From: Berkiella_A sp964633725
GTDB lineage: Bacteria; Pseudomonadota; Gammaproteobacteria; Berkiellales; Berkiellaceae
Length of the DNA: 64,000 nt
Direction: 5' to 3'
Assembly (NCBI GenBank): GCA_964633725.1
Contig: CAZWHY010000004.1
Span: 43,503 to 107,502, forward strand
Position numbers and translations under genes: made by a program. Of this stretch, positions 35,260-43,454 are shown one piece after another (within the stretch, counting starts at the first letter, position 1; each line of letters opens with the position of its first letter). The notes beneath the pieces were generated by a model. That model had not been told where the DNA came from. It made no database searches and was given only the letters and a program-made list of their open reading frames with translations.

Positions 35260-36333
35260 TTATACTTTTGCTTTCATTCCATTCACTTCTTCTAATTCAA
35301 CATTTTGCTGAGCATTATCAGGACAACAAGAACTAGAACTAGCAGCACTAAGCTTAGCCGCAGGTATCAATGTCGGTACCTTGTTGTCTAATACGTTGGC
35401 CACATCATCATTTGCAGCATCATTACGTTCTGCTAGGTCATTTTCAAGCTGATCCATAACGACTTTACTGATTTGCCCATCATTACGAGGCTCGTCGCTT
35501 TTATCTGTATTCTCTTGCGCTTCTGTAGAAGATTTTCTGTTCATCAATTTTCTAGCAAGCAAACCCAGACCGATACTACCTGCTAATACAGCCGCCGTCA
35601 TACCAAAATAAATACCTGCAGCAGACTTGGCAACAAAAGAACCAGCGCTCACTGCGGCAGCCATACCCATTGGGGTTAATAATACCGCACCGGTTAATAC
35701 AACAGCACTCGCAATGACTAAGTTTTTGCGAGTAAATAATGCGCTCAATCTTGATGATTTTTTATCTTCTGCTTCAGGTGCTTCTGAAGCATTAACAGGC
35801 GCATCAGCTGCCGCATTGTTATTGTTGTTGTCATTGTTATCAAGACCTTCTTCTTCGTCCAAACCTAGCGCATCATCAGCTATAGACGCGTCTACAGAAT
35901 AAGAAGCTACATGATCTTTTAATAAATCAGCACCCGCCATTTTAATATCAATATGGCCAATATTTAAAAATTCAAAGTCTAAATGCCTTATGGATGCATG
36001 AAGAAAAGTTAAGTCTGCAATGTAAACTCCAGAACCTTCTACCTTTTCACCCAAATGAGTATTGCGCTTTAAAGAGCAAGTATCAGCATCATCAGAATAT
36101 TCAACCTTAAGAACAGGGAAGCCTTTGTTATCGGCTTTTTGGTCATACGGCTCATTTGCATATGCTCTCGCTTCTTTTAGGGTGGCAAACACAAATATAT
36201 CAGGACGCTCACCTGAAAAATCTTCTCTATGCCTTAAATGGCTATGCATATTTGCAACGATATCTTCTTTCGTAATCGCAGTCTCAGGATCAAACGCCAT
36301 ATCTTTATCTAAAACAACATAACCTTTACGCAT
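35260..36333 (-). CDS. Acidic-linker membrane-hairpin protein, paralogue of next gene upstream
   Basis: The 357-residue product has an N-terminal domain of about 150 residues (starting MRKGYVVLDKDM), an Asp/Asn/Ala-rich linker with DNNDNNNNN, then two hydrophobic segments (VIASAVVLTGAVLLTPMGMA and IYFGMTAAVLAGSIGLGLLA), and a hydrophilic tail with CC. The YVVL start and layout match the gene at 36553-37932, so the two are likely tandem paralogues. I chose the ATG at 36333, with GGAG 9 bases upstream. No signal peptide. Function unknown; membrane insertion is clear from composition. Confidence 0.7.
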   Translation of the reverse strand: MRKGYVVLDKDMAFDPETAITKEDIVANMHSHLRHREDFSGERPDIFVFATLKEARAYANEPYDQKADNKGFPVLKVEYSDDADTCSLKRNTHLGEKVEGSGVYIADLTFLHASIRHLDFEFLNIGHIDIKMAGADLLKDHVASYSVDASIADDALGLDEEEGLDNNDNNNNNAAADAPVNASEAPEAEDKKSSRLSALFTRKNLVIASAVVLTGAVLLTPMGMAAAVSAGSFVAKSAAGIYFGMTAAVLAGSIGLGLLARKLMNRKSSTEAQENTDKSDEPRNDGQISKVVMDQLENDLAERNDAANDDVANVLDNKVPTLIPAAKLSAASSSSCCPDNAQQNVELEEVNGMKAKV

Positions 36334-36475
36334 ACTACTTTGCTCCATTTTTATAACTTTAGTTACCCGCTCAACTGGGTGATGATTTTCTCAATAAGAC
36401 TAGCATAACTATACATCTGTCACAACAGAATTTTTATCCCTAAGCTTTACTAAGGTTTTTGAATTTGTTAAAAAA

Positions 36476-36512
36476 AATCCCCAACAATCGCAATGACTAT
36501 TGGGGATTTTTT
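36476..36512 (-). terminator. Rho-independent terminator of the 11-mer-repeat gene
   Basis: AATCCCCAA / TTGGGGATT with a 15-base loop and A/T runs on both flanks lies 40 bases downstream of the stop at 36553. It would work in the minus direction. Confidence 0.85.
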
Positions 36513-36552
36513 ATGTATCTAAACTAACAGACACTAAAAGCTTGAAAAATAC

Positions 36553-37932
36553 TTAAGCTTTTAAAGCTGCTTTTTTCTCAGCAATTTCGCGAACATCAGC
36601 AGATTGCTCAGACTGAGGTCTTTTGCTTCTAGTATTATAGCTATGAAGAATACTCTTTGATTCTGGCATAGGAATAATATTATCGTTAGACATTTCGGAA
36701 TTAACAGATTTTCCAGCTGTTTTTTCTTCAGTTTTAGAACCAAAACGATTTTTAATAGCATTGATTAAAGCAGAAGCAACTCTTACTGCAGCTTCAGCAA
36801 CAACCATAGTACCAGCCGTTATCGCAGCAGCCAAAGCAACTTGAGCAGCAGAGCCAGCAACAGGTAATATGCCAGAAAATGCTAATGCAGCAGCACCCAC
36901 AGTGACTAATAAAGCAAGCTTAAGACCAAGCTTTAATTCTGGTGCATATTTGCTTTTAGCTGCATTAGATAATCTAGAAGGTGCGTTTTTAACTGCATTG
37001 AATGCTCTAGAAACTACACTTTTAACTGCGTTGAATAATCTAGACGCTGTGTTTTTAACTGCATTAAATGCTCTAGAAACTACACTTTTAACTGCGTTGA
37101 ATAATCTAGAAGCTGTGTTTTTAACTGCATTAAATGCTCTAGAATCTACGCTTTTAACTGCGTTGAATAATCTAGAAGCTGCGTTTTTAACTGCATTAAA
37201 TGCTCTAGAAGCTACGCTTTTAACTGCGTTGAATAATCTAGAAGCTGCATTTTTAACTGCACTGACCAATCTAAAAGTAACATTTTTAACAGCATTGACT
37301 AATCTAAAGGCAGCACTTCCAATAGCTTTAGCACCATTGATAGGCGCTTTTAAAATTGCAGCAAGCTTGCTTGGCTTTTTAGGCTCTTCAGCTGCTACTT
37401 TATCAGTCGCTACTTTATCAGTCGCTACTTTATCAGTTGCTACTTTATCAGTTGCTGCTTTAGCTTCTTTAGCTTTAGCTCGTTCTTGAGCTGCTTTGGC
37501 TAGTTCTATAGCTGGCCGTATAGTTGGCTCAATAACTTTTGATTTATTAGCTGCTAATTCTTCTGCAGCTTTATCAGCTTCTTCTTTAGATTGTGCTTTC
37601 AGAACCGCTAAAGCAACTTCACCTAAATCAACTTGGACTTGTTTGGGTTCAACATGAACAGCTGAATCAAAAGTCACGTGGTGAGCATTAATTTTACCAC
37701 CCTTAACTTTATGGCCATTTGCTGTAACAGCAAATACCACAAAAGCACTATCTTCTGTACTTTTTGCTTGTGCAGCAGCAATCGCATCCGCTTCGCTCTT
37801 AATCATGGTAAGAGTGATGTTTTTAGGGCCATCTTTTTCTGGGTTAGCGGCGGTAAGGGCTTTAAAGTCCTCTACAGTGTAATCTGCGGCTGGCTTAGGG
37901 TTGTTGTGTTTAAGAACTACATAGTACTTCAT
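36553..37932 (-). CDS. Membrane protein with eleven 11-residue amphipathic repeats
   Basis: The 459-residue product has an N-terminal domain (about 1-110, MKYYVVLKHN...), an Ala/Lys/Glu-rich helix, four 5-residue repeats (TDKVA, 161-180), then eleven 11-residue units from about 209 to 329 with consensus SRxFNAVKxxx (for example SRLFNAVKSVA and SRAFNAVKNAA). A hydrophobic, Ala/Gly-rich region (about 335-395) and a basic tail follow. Eleven-residue amphipathic repeats with Lys are the arrangement of alpha-synuclein and perilipin segments that coat lipid membranes or droplets; similarity here is of pattern, not of sequence. GGAG precedes the ATG by 8 bases. Function unknown. Confidence 0.75.
   Translation of the reverse strand: MKYYVVLKHNNPKPAADYTVEDFKALTAANPEKDGPKNITLTMIKSEADAIAAAQAKSTEDSAFVVFAVTANGHKVKGGKINAHHVTFDSAVHVEPKQVQVDLGEVALAVLKAQSKEEADKAAEELAANKSKVIEPTIRPAIELAKAAQERAKAKEAKAATDKVATDKVATDKVATDKVAAEEPKKPSKLAAILKAPINGAKAIGSAAFRLVNAVKNVTFRLVSAVKNAASRLFNAVKSVASRAFNAVKNAASRLFNAVKSVDSRAFNAVKNTASRLFNAVKSVVSRAFNAVKNTASRLFNAVKSVVSRAFNAVKNAPSRLSNAAKSKYAPELKLGLKLALLVTVGAAALAFSGILPVAGSAAQVALAAAITAGTMVVAEAAVRVASALINAIKNRFGSKTEEKTAGKSVNSEMSNDNIIPMPESKSILHSYNTRSKRPQSEQSADVREIAEKKAALKA
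36985..37325 (-). repeat. 33/66-bp in-frame tandem repeats coding for 11-mers
   Basis: Near-identical 66-bp units, each coding for two 11-residue repeats (SRLFNAVK..., SRAFNAVK...), are present in about four clean copies with degenerate units on both sides. The near-identity points to recent expansion. Confidence 0.9.
37389..37460 (-). repeat. 15-bp repeats coding for TDKVA
   Basis: Four copies of GCTACTTTATCAGTC or a one-base variant encode TDKVA repeats just before the 11-mer array. Confidence 0.85.
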
Positions 37933-38072
37933 GTATTGTCTCCGGTTGGTTTGGATGCTTACTTAATCAAAAATTTCAAAAGAAACTTTACCATATAACC
38001 AGATTAAGTCAATAGAATTGCTAAAAAAGGTAACTTAAACAGGACTATCTGCAAGCTCTGCGACTAGCTTAC

Positions 38073-38606
38073 TTAGGTTTTCTTTAGAAATGACAATGCA
38101 ACCGAGTTAATGCAGTATCGTAAACCAGAAGGTTTAGGGCCATCATTAAAAATATGGCCTAAATGACCACGACAGCGCTGACAATGTACTTCTGTACGTA
38201 CTATAAAGAATAAAGAGCGATCTGGCTCAGTGGCCACACTTTTGTCATTAAGAGGCTCCCAGAAACTGGGCCATCCCGTTTTAGAATCATATTTAGCTGA
38301 AGAACTAAATATGGGGTTGCCACACCCTGCACATATATAAGTCCCCTCTTCGTTGAATTTATCATATTGCCCCGTACCAGAGCGTTCGGTTCCTTTTTTA
38401 CGTAAAATTTTGTACTGTGCTGGTGTTAGAATTTTAGCCCACGCTTTATCTGACCTTTCTATTTTATCAACCGTAGAGTCATAGGGTATTGCTGGTGGTA
38501 TATGTTCGATAGCCATAAGGTGCATGTCCATATATACGAATAATAATAGGGTTGGAAAAATAAAAAAGATGGTTTTTTTCAGCAGATTTTGCAGTTTGAT
38601 TTTCAA
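38073..38606 (-). CDS. msrB: Methionine-R-sulfoxide reductase B, exported
   Basis: MsrB reduces the R epimer of methionine sulfoxide. The 177-residue product has the zinc-binding CAGC (C92, C95) and CQRC (C142, C145), the GWPSF and GHLGHIFNDGP blocks and catalytic C165 in RYCINS. The N-terminal hydrophobic segment (residues 12-25) suggests export to or anchoring at the periplasmic side, unlike the cytosolic E. coli enzyme. The start codon is TTG, with AGGGA about 11 bases upstream; a later ATG (residue 26 or 28) would remove the signal sequence. Confidence 0.93.
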   Translation of the reverse strand: MKIKLQNLLKKTIFFIFPTLLLFVYMDMHLMAIEHIPPAIPYDSTVDKIERSDKAWAKILTPAQYKILRKKGTERSGTGQYDKFNEEGTYICAGCGNPIFSSSAKYDSKTGWPSFWEPLNDKSVATEPDRSLFFIVRTEVHCQRCRGHLGHIFNDGPKPSGLRYCINSVALSFLKKT

Positions 38607-38695
38607 CTCATATCATCCCTGAGTGAGCTAAGGCTTTTCAAATCATACTACAGATTATATTTACAAGTCAGCATGCTTTAAGTCGTTAGATTTTT

Positions 38696-39250
38696 TTATC
38701 TGAGCTTTTGTGAAGAATTTTGTGGGTTTATAGAAATAGGTTTCTGTTTTGTCTGTTCCTGTTCCTCTACAGCAGTCAAAGAATTTAAAGGCAAAAAGAC
38801 AGCGGGGCTAGCTTCTAGTTCTATATTTGTATCATTAAATTGAGCTTGATCTCGGATTTGAGCCAAGCTGCCCGCCTCAGACACTACATCAAGCGTATTA
38901 GAAAACATATTTTTAGCAAAATTACAGCATGGCTGATAAACATGATGACTCAACCATTGCCCACAAAAATTCAAAACTGGACTGATGACATAGTCCATTG
39001 CCGCTTTGTAGGTATAATATATGCCAACCCCCGCGAGCAAAGCAAAGCCTAGCTCTACTAGCAATGGATAAGATGTCGCAATCCCCATGCTGGCAAGCAA
39101 AGGAATTAATGACTTTGTACCGCCTCGGAGCGCAAAGTCTAAACCAAAAGCGGGTATTAAAAAATACTTAGAGCTAAAAACCGAATTGATAACGGAAAAA
39201 GCATTTTTGATTTTTTGCGTAAACGTACCACTTTCATTATTAGTTTTCAT
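38696..39250 (-). CDS. Unrecognised membrane protein
   Basis: The 184-residue product has two to three hydrophobic segments between about residues 30 and 100 (YFLIPAFGLDFAL, LLASMGIATSYPLLVELGFALLAGVGIYY) and a hydrophilic tail. It has several Cys but no known motif. I chose the ATG at 39250 with GTGAG just upstream; the TTG at 39292 would overlap the end of the antiporter gene by 20 bases. It follows that gene closely and may be co-transcribed. Confidence 0.6.
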   Translation of the reverse strand: MKTNNESGTFTQKIKNAFSVINSVFSSKYFLIPAFGLDFALRGGTKSLIPLLASMGIATSYPLLVELGFALLAGVGIYYTYKAAMDYVISPVLNFCGQWLSHHVYQPCCNFAKNMFSNTLDVVSEAGSLAQIRDQAQFNDTNIELEASPAVFLPLNSLTAVEEQEQTKQKPISINPQNSSQKLR

Positions 39251-39272
39251 TCTCACTTTTAAAACCTCTTTT

Positions 39273-40643
39273 TTAAGTACTACTAGCGCCAATGGAGGAC
39301 TGTGCTCGACCTTGCTTGCTGTCTACAGACCACAATGGCAGCAATATTCCAAAAATAACAAAAGAACTCACTAACATCGAGATAAAGAACCCATCCCAAC
39401 CCCATCTATCAATCATAAAGCCTACTGGTAAACCTGCGCATGCCGCACCAAAATAACCTAAGGTTCCTGTAAAGCCATTGGAGGCAGATGCGGCTCGTTT
39501 GTCAACAAATTCCGCAGCCGCTAAGCCGACTATCATTTGTGGCCCAAATACGAATGCACCAATCAGCGCTAATAAAAACATATCATAAAAAACATGATTC
39601 AGTGGTGAAATCCATAAAGCGGTTACAGAAGCGACCATCCCTACGGCACAAATTACGACCGCCGGTATTCTGTTGCCCTTCCAATAGCGATCTGAACCCC
39701 AGCCTGCTGCAAGCATACCGGCAAATCCACCCATTTCAAACGCAAATACACCCCAGCTTGCAACAGCGTCTGCAATACTTTTGACCTCAGTCAAATACAT
39801 GAAAATCCAATCATTCACTGCAACACGCACAATATAAACAAAAAAGTACGATATAGATAAAATCCACACATATTTATTCGTTAACACTTGTTTAAATAAA
39901 ATTTCTTTTACCGAAAGCAGTGCATGCTCTTTTGCGTTTTCAGCTTCACCGGTTGCTTTTTCTTTCTTATAGACTTCTACAGAAGGCAAGCCTAGTGTCC
40001 GTGGAACATCTCTCAAGCGTTCTAGTAATATTAAGCTCATAATAATGCTAATACCCGCCGGAACGAGCATCGCGATACGCCAATTAAAATGCATCGCCAA
40101 ATAAACCACAATCAAAGGTATTAACGCCCCCCCCAAATTATGTGAGGTACTGCATATGCTATACCATAATCCCCGTTCTGATTGAGCGTACCAATAATTC
40201 AGTTCTTTACAACAAGCCGGCCATCCCCACGCTTGGAACCAGCCATTTAAACCCCAAAATAATGCAAACATCCAAAGAGAAGAGCTAAAGGCAAATAATA
40301 TATTGAGTATCCCCGTGATAAACAATCCCAGAGCCATAAAATACCGAGGATTAGATCGATCGGCCTGCACACCACTGACAAATTTGCTAACACCATATGT
40401 AATATACAAAATACTGCTGAGCAACCCAAGCTGGGTTTTTGTAAAATCTAATTCTTGTGCCATGTACGGCATCACAAAAGTATAACTTTTTCGTGTAAAG
40501 TAGAATATGGCATAGCCAAAAAACATCGAATATAAGATCCTAAAGCGCCACGCGCGATATTCTTTATCGATGGTCTTAGAATCTTGGGTTATGGGCTTAT
40601 AAGGGGCGGGTTTCAGAAAAGAGAATAAAGAAGCCACATACAT
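39273..40643 (-). CDS. Organophosphate:phosphate antiporter (GlpT/UhpT/UhpC type)
   Basis: This family of major facilitator proteins exchanges sugar phosphates or glycerol 3-phosphate for inorganic phosphate across the inner membrane. The 456-residue product has about twelve membrane segments and family blocks: FGYAIFYFTRKSYTFVMPYM, YGVSKFVSG, the QAWGWPACCKELNYWY signature and SADRYWKGNR-like SDRYWKGNR. Such carriers let intracellular bacteria take host sugar phosphates. UhpC of Chlamydia (glucose 6-phosphate) is a relevant precedent, but the substrate here is not established. Confidence 0.9.
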   Translation of the reverse strand: MYVASLFSFLKPAPYKPITQDSKTIDKEYRAWRFRILYSMFFGYAIFYFTRKSYTFVMPYMAQELDFTKTQLGLLSSILYITYGVSKFVSGVQADRSNPRYFMALGLFITGILNILFAFSSSLWMFALFWGLNGWFQAWGWPACCKELNYWYAQSERGLWYSICSTSHNLGGALIPLIVVYLAMHFNWRIAMLVPAGISIIMSLILLERLRDVPRTLGLPSVEVYKKEKATGEAENAKEHALLSVKEILFKQVLTNKYVWILSISYFFVYIVRVAVNDWIFMYLTEVKSIADAVASWGVFAFEMGGFAGMLAAGWGSDRYWKGNRIPAVVICAVGMVASVTALWISPLNHVFYDMFLLALIGAFVFGPQMIVGLAAAEFVDKRAASASNGFTGTLGYFGAACAGLPVGFMIDRWGWDGFFISMLVSSFVIFGILLPLWSVDSKQGRAQSSIGASST

Positions 40644-40797
40644 TCCTTAAGCTAATTCCAAATCAATCACTTACTTTCTCAATATAAAACGTAGAGATTG
40701 ACATAGAAAAAAAGTAAGTCGGGTGAATTTATTTTTAGTATTTATGGAAATCACGATACCACAGCGCCCCCAATAAGTCATGCTGTTTTAGTTGGTG

Positions 40798-41187
40798 TTA
40801 GCCGGGTTGATATAAGACAGCATCAATTTCAATTTGGGCACCTTTTGGCAAGGCTGAGACCTCAACAGTGGCCCGAGCAGGAAACGGTTGGGGTAAATTA
40901 GCTTGCATATAATCATTGACTTCCGAAAACAAAGACAAGTCTGTTAAATAAATATTATACTTTGTTACATTTGACAGTGAGCCTCCGGCCTCTTTTGCTA
41001 CAGAGGATAGATTTTTAAATACTTGTGCAATTTGCTCTGAAAAAGTCTCACACATCTTACCGGACTCTGGTACAAGTGCAATTTGTCCTGAGATGAAAAC
41101 AAAATCTCCAGCTTGAGTCGCTTGGGAATAGCTGCCTATCGGTAGAGGCGCTTTATTGGTTGTGATGGGTTTTATTAATATATTCAT
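40798..41187 (-). CDS. ridA: RidA/YjgF-family enamine/imine deaminase
   Basis: RidA hydrolyses reactive 2-aminoacrylate-type enamines arising from PLP enzymes. The 129-residue product shows the family's PIGSYSQA, VFISGQIAL, KYNIYLTDL and PARATVEVSALPKGAQIEIDAV, the last with the substrate-binding Arg. GGGAG lies about 9 bases before the ATG. It follows the upstream hypothetical gene by 5 bases, so the two are an operon. Confidence 0.93.
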   Translation of the reverse strand: MNILIKPITTNKAPLPIGSYSQATQAGDFVFISGQIALVPESGKMCETFSEQIAQVFKNLSSVAKEAGGSLSNVTKYNIYLTDLSLFSEVNDYMQANLPQPFPARATVEVSALPKGAQIEIDAVLYQPG

Positions 41188-41192
41188 TGTGA

Positions 41193-41543
41193 CTACTCCC
41201 TACCTGGAAAATGATAGACATTGTCTTTTAAGCTCATGATTTTGCCATTTGGGTAGCTTTCGTCTTTTAAAACAAATAGCAACATAATCGTATCAACCCT
41301 TATATAGGTATCTCCGGTGTAGTGTTTACCATTTCCGTCGCCACAGCCGAGCATGCAAACCTTGTCGTCCTGAAACCAATAGGTTTTTTCTAACTTGACC
41401 ATGCAGTCAACAAGTTCGCCCACTGACCAAGCATCTAACTCAGACTGTAGCATCCGCCCTCTAAAAACTGTGATGCCATCGGTAAACTTGTTCACTTCAA
41501 CTTCTACCCAAATTTTCTTATCTTCTTCTTTTTTATGCTTCAC
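41193..41543 (-). CDS. Conserved-looking small protein, unrecognised
   Basis: The 116-residue product is soluble, with acidic and aromatic residues and three Cys (DCMVK, CMLGCGDG). I recognise no domain. The start is a GTG at 41543 with GGATT 5 bases upstream. Tight coupling to ridA suggests shared expression. Function unknown. Confidence 0.65.
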   Translation of the reverse strand: MKHKKEEDKKIWVEVEVNKFTDGITVFRGRMLQSELDAWSVGELVDCMVKLEKTYWFQDDKVCMLGCGDGNGKHYTGDTYIRVDTIMLLFVLKDESYPNGKIMSLKDNVYHFPGRE

Positions 41544-41710
41544 TCAATAATCCCAATACAGACTAATACGATTTTTAACACAGTTTAAAGAGTTTGAATG
41601 AAATTGGGAAGCGAGCTTTGGTAAGTCGGGGTATGCTCAGACCATAATAAAGGTAAGGTAGTCGCCTGACGCTGGGGGATAATAAAACGAAGTCTTTAAA
41701 TGCTTGCTCT

Positions 41711-42124
41711 TTATTGGATTACTCTACATGAACCAGGGGCGTACTGTGTTTCTCCTGTTGAAGTGCATACCCAGGTCACCCCAAATGCCGCAGCAGTTGC
41801 TTGCAAATGCAGTTGTAAATTGATACCGACATTCGTTGCATCAACCGCCATACTAATACGTCCCGAGTCATTAACTGTCATTTCATCTAGGTAAGTTGTT
41901 TTTAATAAAACAATGCCTGCTTGCGTGGCACCAGATGGATAGGCACCATTGGTAATAATATATTCTGTCATGGCATTTTTTGCATTAGAAGATACGGACA
42001 AAACCTCAGCCACCTTAGAGCGCGCCACATATTCAAGATACGACGGTATAGTAACAGAGGCCATTACACCAATGATAGCAACAACAATCATTAGTTCTAT
42101 CAGTGTGAATCCACGAGAATGCAC
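41711..42124 (-). CDS. Type IV major pilin-like prepilin
   Basis: The 137-residue product is a class IVa prepilin. A 5-residue leader MHSRG precedes the cleavage site and FTLIELMIVVAIIGVMA, with Glu at mature position 5. The C-terminus has the disulfide-loop cysteines (WVCTSTGE...GSC). The family processing enzyme is PilD; function is assembly of pili for attachment, twitching or DNA uptake. The start codon is GTG with GAGGG about 8 bases upstream. No other pilus gene is adjacent, so it could be a pilA-type major subunit or an accessory one. Confidence 0.92.
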   Translation of the reverse strand: MHSRGFTLIELMIVVAIIGVMASVTIPSYLEYVARSKVAEVLSVSSNAKNAMTEYIITNGAYPSGATQAGIVLLKTTYLDEMTVNDSGRISMAVDATNVGINLQLHLQATAAAFGVTWVCTSTGETQYAPGSCRVIQ

Positions 42125-42313
42125 TATGAAGCCCTCTAAATAAAAAGCAGATATATTAGTAATAATAGAACAAGTATTTATGATCGTTGTTCTACTGGTT
42201 AAAAAACCTCTTTACATTTCTTGAACTTCGTTTTCTTTTTTTTGTCTCACTTACAAAGCATATAGATTTTATGTTTAAACGATTTAAGTAAAAATTAAAG
42301 AGAGGTCCATATA

Positions 42314-43006
42314 ATGAAACGTTTCATAACCACAATAGTCTGCTTGCTGTTTTTTACATCAGTTGCTCAGGCGCACCATACTTTCAGCAAACGATTTGGT
42401 TATCAACTCTGTAAACAAGCTGGATATTACTGTATGAAAGTCAAGCGAGGCCAAACCTGGAATAAATTATTCCCTAATCCTAAAGAACGTGAAATTGTTC
42501 GAAAAGTAAATCGCACAAACACTGGACTTTTATCTGGTATGACACTTGCGGTGCCTAAGAACTTAAGCAGCTCTAACTTTTTATCTTTAGCGCCTTTTCC
42601 TAGAAAAATTGGTACCAAAGGTAGAACGGTTATTAAAGTAAACTTAAAGCAGCTTGCTTGGGGCGCCTATGATAGAAACGGTAATTTAGTGAACTGGGGT
42701 CCAGCATCGGGTGGTAAAAACTATTGCCCAGATATTAAACGCGGCTGTCGTACGGTTGCTGGGAACTATACAGTGACTCGACGTCAAGGTGCTGGTTGTA
42801 AATCGAGCAAATACCCAAGACCCAATGGTGGTGCACCCATGCCATATTGCATGCATTTTTATAAAGGTTATGCAATGCATGGTTCAAATACCGTCCCCGG
42901 CTATAATGCCAGTCATGGTTGTGTCAGATTATTTACCTCTGATGCCAGATGGATTAATCAAAGTTTTGTGAAAGTTGGCTCAACGAGAGTGCAAATCACC
43001 CGATAA
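42314..43006 (+). CDS. Secreted L,D-transpeptidase with LysM-like segment
   Basis: YkuD-family enzymes cross-link peptidoglycan stems or attach lipoproteins in the periplasm. The 230-residue product has a signal peptide (cleavage after AQA, residue 20), a degenerate LysM segment (CMKVKRGQTWNKLF...GMTLAVP), then the YkuD domain with HG at 189 and SHGCVR (200-205, catalytic C203). AGAGAGG lies about 8 bases before the ATG. It is divergent from the pilin gene. Several extra Cys in the catalytic domain (138, 145, 162, 179) may form disulfides. Confidence 0.9.
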   Translation: MKRFITTIVCLLFFTSVAQAHHTFSKRFGYQLCKQAGYYCMKVKRGQTWNKLFPNPKEREIVRKVNRTNTGLLSGMTLAVPKNLSSSNFLSLAPFPRKIGTKGRTVIKVNLKQLAWGAYDRNGNLVNWGPASGGKNYCPDIKRGCRTVAGNYTVTRRQGAGCKSSKYPRPNGGAPMPYCMHFYKGYAMHGSNTVPGYNASHGCVRLFTSDARWINQSFVKVGSTRVQITR

Positions 43007-43012
43007 CTAAAT

Positions 43013-43047
43013 AACTAAAAAGCGAGCAGGGATGCTTACTTTTAGTT
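43013..43047 (+). terminator. Probable terminator of the L,D-transpeptidase gene
   Basis: An imperfect hairpin with arms AACTAAAAAGC / GCTTACTTTTAGTT-like sequence lies just after the stop, followed by a T/C-rich tract. Confidence 0.5.
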
Positions 43048-43083
43048 CTTCTCCCTTCCCCCTCCCTTTTATCTCTTTACATT

Positions 43084-43102
43084 ACAAATAAGAATCATTA
43101 TC
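43084..43102. promoter_or_regulatory. Candidate Fur box upstream of a double-glycine peptide gene
   Basis: On the minus strand the site reads GATAATGATTCTTATTTGT, identical to the Fur consensus GATAATGATAATCATTATC in the first nine bases and at 13 of 19 overall. It lies about 50 bases upstream of the ATG at 43151, a sensible position for iron control. A match by eye only. Confidence 0.5.
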
Positions 43103-43150
43103 ATTTGGTTGGTTTTAATCATTCTGAACAATGCGCAGGAGAAATAAATT

Positions 43151-43378
43151 ATGTCTTTATCTATTCCGGAGCTGACCCCAGAACAATGCGAGCAAGTTTC
43201 AGCAGGCCATGGTGATGGTCTTGTGATGCTGATATTGGGATTCCCACATGTTCTTATGGGATTATATGAATTTATCAATTTTGTTGCTGGCCGCTCAATA
43301 CATGGCTGTAGCAATATAGATGATGGTGATTATGTCACAGAATGGGCATGCAGCTATATTAGCCCTAAAGCAGAATAA
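43151..43378 (+). CDS. Small secreted peptide with Ala-Gly type export leader
   Basis: The 75-residue product begins MSLSIPELTPEQCEQVSAG, matching the double-glycine leader pattern (L at -12, E-Q-C at -9 to -7, V at -4, AG at the cut). The predicted 56-residue core is hydrophobic in its first half (GLVMLILGFPHVLMGLYEF) and acidic with two Cys in its second half (IHGCSN, EWACSY). AGGAG lies about 9 bases before the ATG. A Fur-like site upstream fits iron-regulated microcin genes, but no siderophore, immunity or exporter gene is adjacent. It may be a microcin or a host-directed peptide. Confidence 0.65.
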   Translation: MSLSIPELTPEQCEQVSAGHGDGLVMLILGFPHVLMGLYEFINFVAGRSIHGCSNIDDGDYVTEWACSYISPKAE

Positions 43379-43454
43379 CACTTATAATGTGGCTCTCTGA
43401 TATTCTGTAATTACTATTTTGTGAATTTTAAATTAAAAATCTAGGAATATATCT

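Noticed and set aside
36869..37489. Plus-strand 206-aa frame of LTALNNLEAVF-type repeats
   Set aside because: It is the antisense of the 11-mer repeat gene; repeats in one strand create an open frame in the other.
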